The notes below the pieces were generated by a model. It was not told the DNA's origin, did no database searches, and was given only the letters and a program-made list of their open reading frames with translations. This document shows, piece by piece, positions 61,670 to 64,000 of a stretch of 64,000 nucleotides of DNA. The position numbers and the translations under genes are program-made. This stretch comes from Casuarina equisetifolia (taxonomy: Eukaryota; Streptophyta; Magnoliopsida; Fagales; Casuarinaceae). Position 1 is the stretch's first letter, and every line of letters starts with the position of its first letter. The stretch is from the NCBI GenBank assembly GCA_028551475.1, contig CM052356.1:23463884-23527883 (forward strand), given 5' to 3'.

Positions 61670-63474
61670 TTAGAGCTTGGACTTCCGACCTTCGGACCAC
61701 ACAGGGGGGATGATTTTGTACTCTGGTGTCGGCTCTTCCTCTTTTTGGACTTCATCATCTTCTAAAATGTCCTTAGAAAAGGCATTGGGGTTAGCTTTGA
61801 TACAGTTCTGCAACGCCACAAACGGGTGTACACAGTCCGAGCCCTTCAAAAGAAGAAAACTTCCACAGGTTAGTCCCACTTCAATACCATCAGAATTGCC
61901 AACAAACCACAGAGGCATTAGCACTACAATCCAACATGGTGCCATTACTAGATTGGAAAGGAAGCAAGTGAAAATCCAAGAAACAAGGACCTTGTAGCCT
62001 AGTGGATTACTGAACAAACACCGAGTACAGATATTATCAACTTAATACCTAACATTTATTGTTATCTCTTCAGAACCGCACTATTTCCCATATAAAAGAA
62101 CCTAGGTTGTGAAATGCCAGCATCAATTTCCATGCAACATGTTCAGGTGTCATCCTCTCTAAGGGGAATTTTTTTTCACACATCGGAAATGCCTCAGCTA
62201 GTTGTATGTCAACAAACATACAAAACAAGAATATTGTAAGAAAACTCTCGTCCAATAGCTAGTTCATAGTGAGGCAGAGAATCAACTTGCATATATTACT
62301 TAAAACCTACATCTATCTCGTATGGGGCTTTTATCTTCAGCATTCCGCCATTATTTAAAAGTATATGCAAAGAATTCAAGTTAAATCAGAGTTAGAATAG
62401 ATCAACCTTGGTTCTAATATTATGTTAGAAAATCCATTTTTATCTAAAATCGAGTTCAAGTGCAGAAAAACCTTTCATCCATATTTAGAGAATTTCCAAG
62501 TATAGTGAAGTAATGCACATTTAGCAAATTTCGAAGTATAATGATGCGATGTAGATTTTGTCACAATGTTTTTAACACATTCTCTCATCTAAAATATATT
62601 TTTTTTAAAAAATCACTTTCAAGAGAATCTTCATAAACAAGGGGTACACACTTGAAGTTAGACACTAATACCATTATTATAAAATTTAAAATCCAACCAA
62701 AAAACTAACTCGCTACAAGAAAAAATAAATATAAATTTAAACATTACTTAAAATTCGCATCTTTGGATGTAAAACTTTAACATTAAACTTTCACCCTCGA
62801 CAAATATGATGGCGATAAAAAAAAATGTCCACAAAAAAGCGATGCCCCACTGTTCTACTAAGTTGAATCACCTGGATTAAGTTATAAGTACCTTTTCCTC
62901 AGCGGAACTCTTGAGGAAGCAAAGGAAAGCCTCCGAGAATTGGCCACCACATGGACCACTACGCAGGTCGGCTATGCAAGGGCATTCTAATGCTTTCTGA
63001 GCCTTCGCATCAGGAGACTGAGAAATGGAAAATCGCATCAGGAGACTGAGAAATGGAAAATCACAAACATTTTGCACTCACTTTGGCGGTGGAAAATGAA
63101 GAAAAAATCCTAAAAAAAGACCGACCTCATTTTCATCGTCCCCATAGGCAGCAGCTTCTGCAACGCGAAACAATTCAGAAACGTTAGCAATTGCATAGAT
63201 TTATGCTACATCCAATTTCCAAAATCTGACCAAGAGACGTCCCCATGGCAGCTTATACTATGAGAACGTTTCGCAAATCACAAAAAAGGTTTGTACACGT
63301 GTATAGCTAGAGAGACAGACAGAAGGCAGGCAGAGAAAGAGCTGTACCGGCAAGAAGGGACTCCATGGATGAGGAGGAAGAGGTGGCTCGAGGATCGGCT
63401 GTTGCCGCAGAGGATGAGTGCTCTCCTTGACCAACTGCTGCTGCTTCTGCTTCCTCGCTCTGAACTTGACCCAT
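61670..63474 (-). CDS. MIA40: Mitochondrial intermembrane-space import protein MIA40, copy B
   Basis: Oxidoreductase that traps small cysteine-motif proteins in the mitochondrial intermembrane space (with Erv1); plant MIA40 has also been reported in peroxisomes. Four exons: 63474-63348, 63157-63126, 63017-62892 and 61843-61670 (stop), giving 152 residues. The N-terminus is soluble and Ser/Ala-rich with no membrane anchor, as in plant MIA40. The core has the redox CPC at residues 65-67 (LECPCIADL) and twin CX9C pairs C76/C86 and C99/C109 (CGGQFSEAFLC, CVHPFVALQNC), followed by ANPNAFSKDILEDDEVQKEE and PEYKIIPPVW. It ends in a basic RKSKL tail; SKL-like C-termini can act as a peroxisomal signal. 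The third intron is about 1.05 kb. The exon 3 acceptor is duplicated (63,007-63,062). This copy looks intact. Confidence 0.94.
63007..63062. repeat. 28-bp perfect tandem duplication spanning the exon 3 acceptor of MIA40-B
   Basis: Units 63,007-63,034 and 63,035-63,062 are identical. Each contains a polypyrimidine stretch and TTTCTCAG acceptor plus the first 11 exon bases on the minus strand. Copy A has one unit. The acceptor nearest the exon keeps the reading frame. The outer one would add 28 bases and reach a TGA twelve codons in. Confidence 0.96.
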
Positions 63475-64000
63475 CGTAGCCGGTCCCCTACCAGTGCTAA
63501 TTCCCCCGACGTTTGATTTTGCGGAGCAGGAACACGTGACGAGCTATAGAGGTGTATATCAGATGTACTGGGCCAACCCAGCCTTGATCATCAACAGTTA
63601 TAAACAACAGTAGTGGGCCGTATTCCAGCACAGCCGGACACTCGGTCATTTTCGCAGAGACCCAAAGCTCATTCTAAAATCAGTAGATCATCGATTGCTT
63701 TACCGGGTTGTGAAGCTGCTTTACCCTCTAATTTCTTATTAAATAAGGGTCAAGTGAAGGAATGTGATGCTCATCGTCTTTGAAGGGCAGATTAATACCC
63801 CTGAAAGTTAAGTAGCAACTTAAGGATCCGATGTCTTGGAAAAGCAAACATCCTAAAGGGGCAAACACGTGGGCAACACCTGAACAGTAGTATCTGGTTT
63901 GTTCATAAAATGAATGTTCGAGGGCAACCTTAATGACATATTCAGCGCAAGCGCTTCCATTTAAAACACCCAGCAACAGTTGGGTTCATCATACATGACC
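63475..64000. other. MIA40-B upstream region to the window edge
   Basis: 63,565-63,830 is the part of the duplication shared with 47,551-47,840. At the far right a minus-strand ATG at 63,960 opens MEALALNMSLRLPSN, preceded directly by a TAA and followed by a possible donor (CAG|GTGTTG) near 63,880. It could be the first exon of another gene with an organelle-targeting leader. Without downstream exons I do not call it a gene. Confidence 0.3.
63533..63538. promoter_or_regulatory. G-box (CACGTG) upstream of MIA40-B
   Basis: A CACGTG palindrome about 60 bp before the start codon, conserved in the copy A flank. It is a binding consensus for bZIP/bHLH factors. Function is inferred from conservation between the copies only. 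Confidence 0.5.

Larger units (their letters stand above)
61160..63560. repeat. Duplicated block, copy B (MIA40-B and its flanks)
   Basis: Partner of 41,730-44,520. Shared landmarks are the AAAAAGAACAACC start, the TTCGGATGTGAAA segment, all four exons and introns of MIA40, the long non-coding third intron and the upstream CACGTG. Homology continues upstream to about 63,830 without the copia insertion found in copy A. Confidence 0.85.

Overview
The window is nuclear DNA of a eudicot plant. It is AT-rich, its genes carry many GT-AG introns, they encode plant-type proteins, and decayed Ty1/copia and Ty3/gypsy retrotransposons lie between them. I see no bacterial operons, CRISPR arrays, tRNA genes or rRNA genes. 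Gene models were built by hand from splice consensus, reading-phase continuity and family similarity, so exon edges are predictions.

Positions 1-37,700 form a gene-rich block. In order it holds the 3' part of a katanin p80 gene (KTN80, +; an old plastid ycf2 fragment sits in one intron), a DUF3531 chloroplast-type protein gene (-), an alpha-galactosidase gene (GH27, -), a cytosolic pyruvate kinase gene (-), a WDR26-type LisH/CTLH/WD40 gene (-) and a gene for an uncharacterised, probably plastid membrane protein (-). From memory, the likely Arabidopsis counterparts of all six genes cluster on the upper arm of chromosome 5 (about At5g08370-At5g08570), so the block looks like conserved microsynteny. 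The genes have unrelated jobs (microtubule severing, galactoside hydrolysis, glycolysis, a WD40 scaffold). Nothing suggests they act as one system.

Positions 37,700-64,000 are repeat-rich. Two copies of a four-exon MIA40 gene (mitochondrial intermembrane-space disulfide relay) lie at 42.4-44.0 kb (copy A) and 61.7-63.5 kb (copy B), each inside a homologous block of about 2.5-3 kb. Copy B looks intact. Copy A has a premature stop near its end and a replaced 5' end. Around and between them are a gypsy relic (38.7-41.65 kb), a 3-kb copia element with matching 5-bp target duplications that splits the copy A block (44.56-47.55 kb), an Athila-like gypsy relic (about 49.7-53.13 kb), and an old copia element split inside its RNase H region by a second, nearly full-length copia element (53.56-58.72 kb). 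All show stops and transition-type decay.

I found no convincing undescribed biological system. The most useful observations are the nested and dated transposon insertions, the duplicated and diverging MIA40 pair (including a 28-bp duplication of a splice acceptor), and the intronic plastid DNA.
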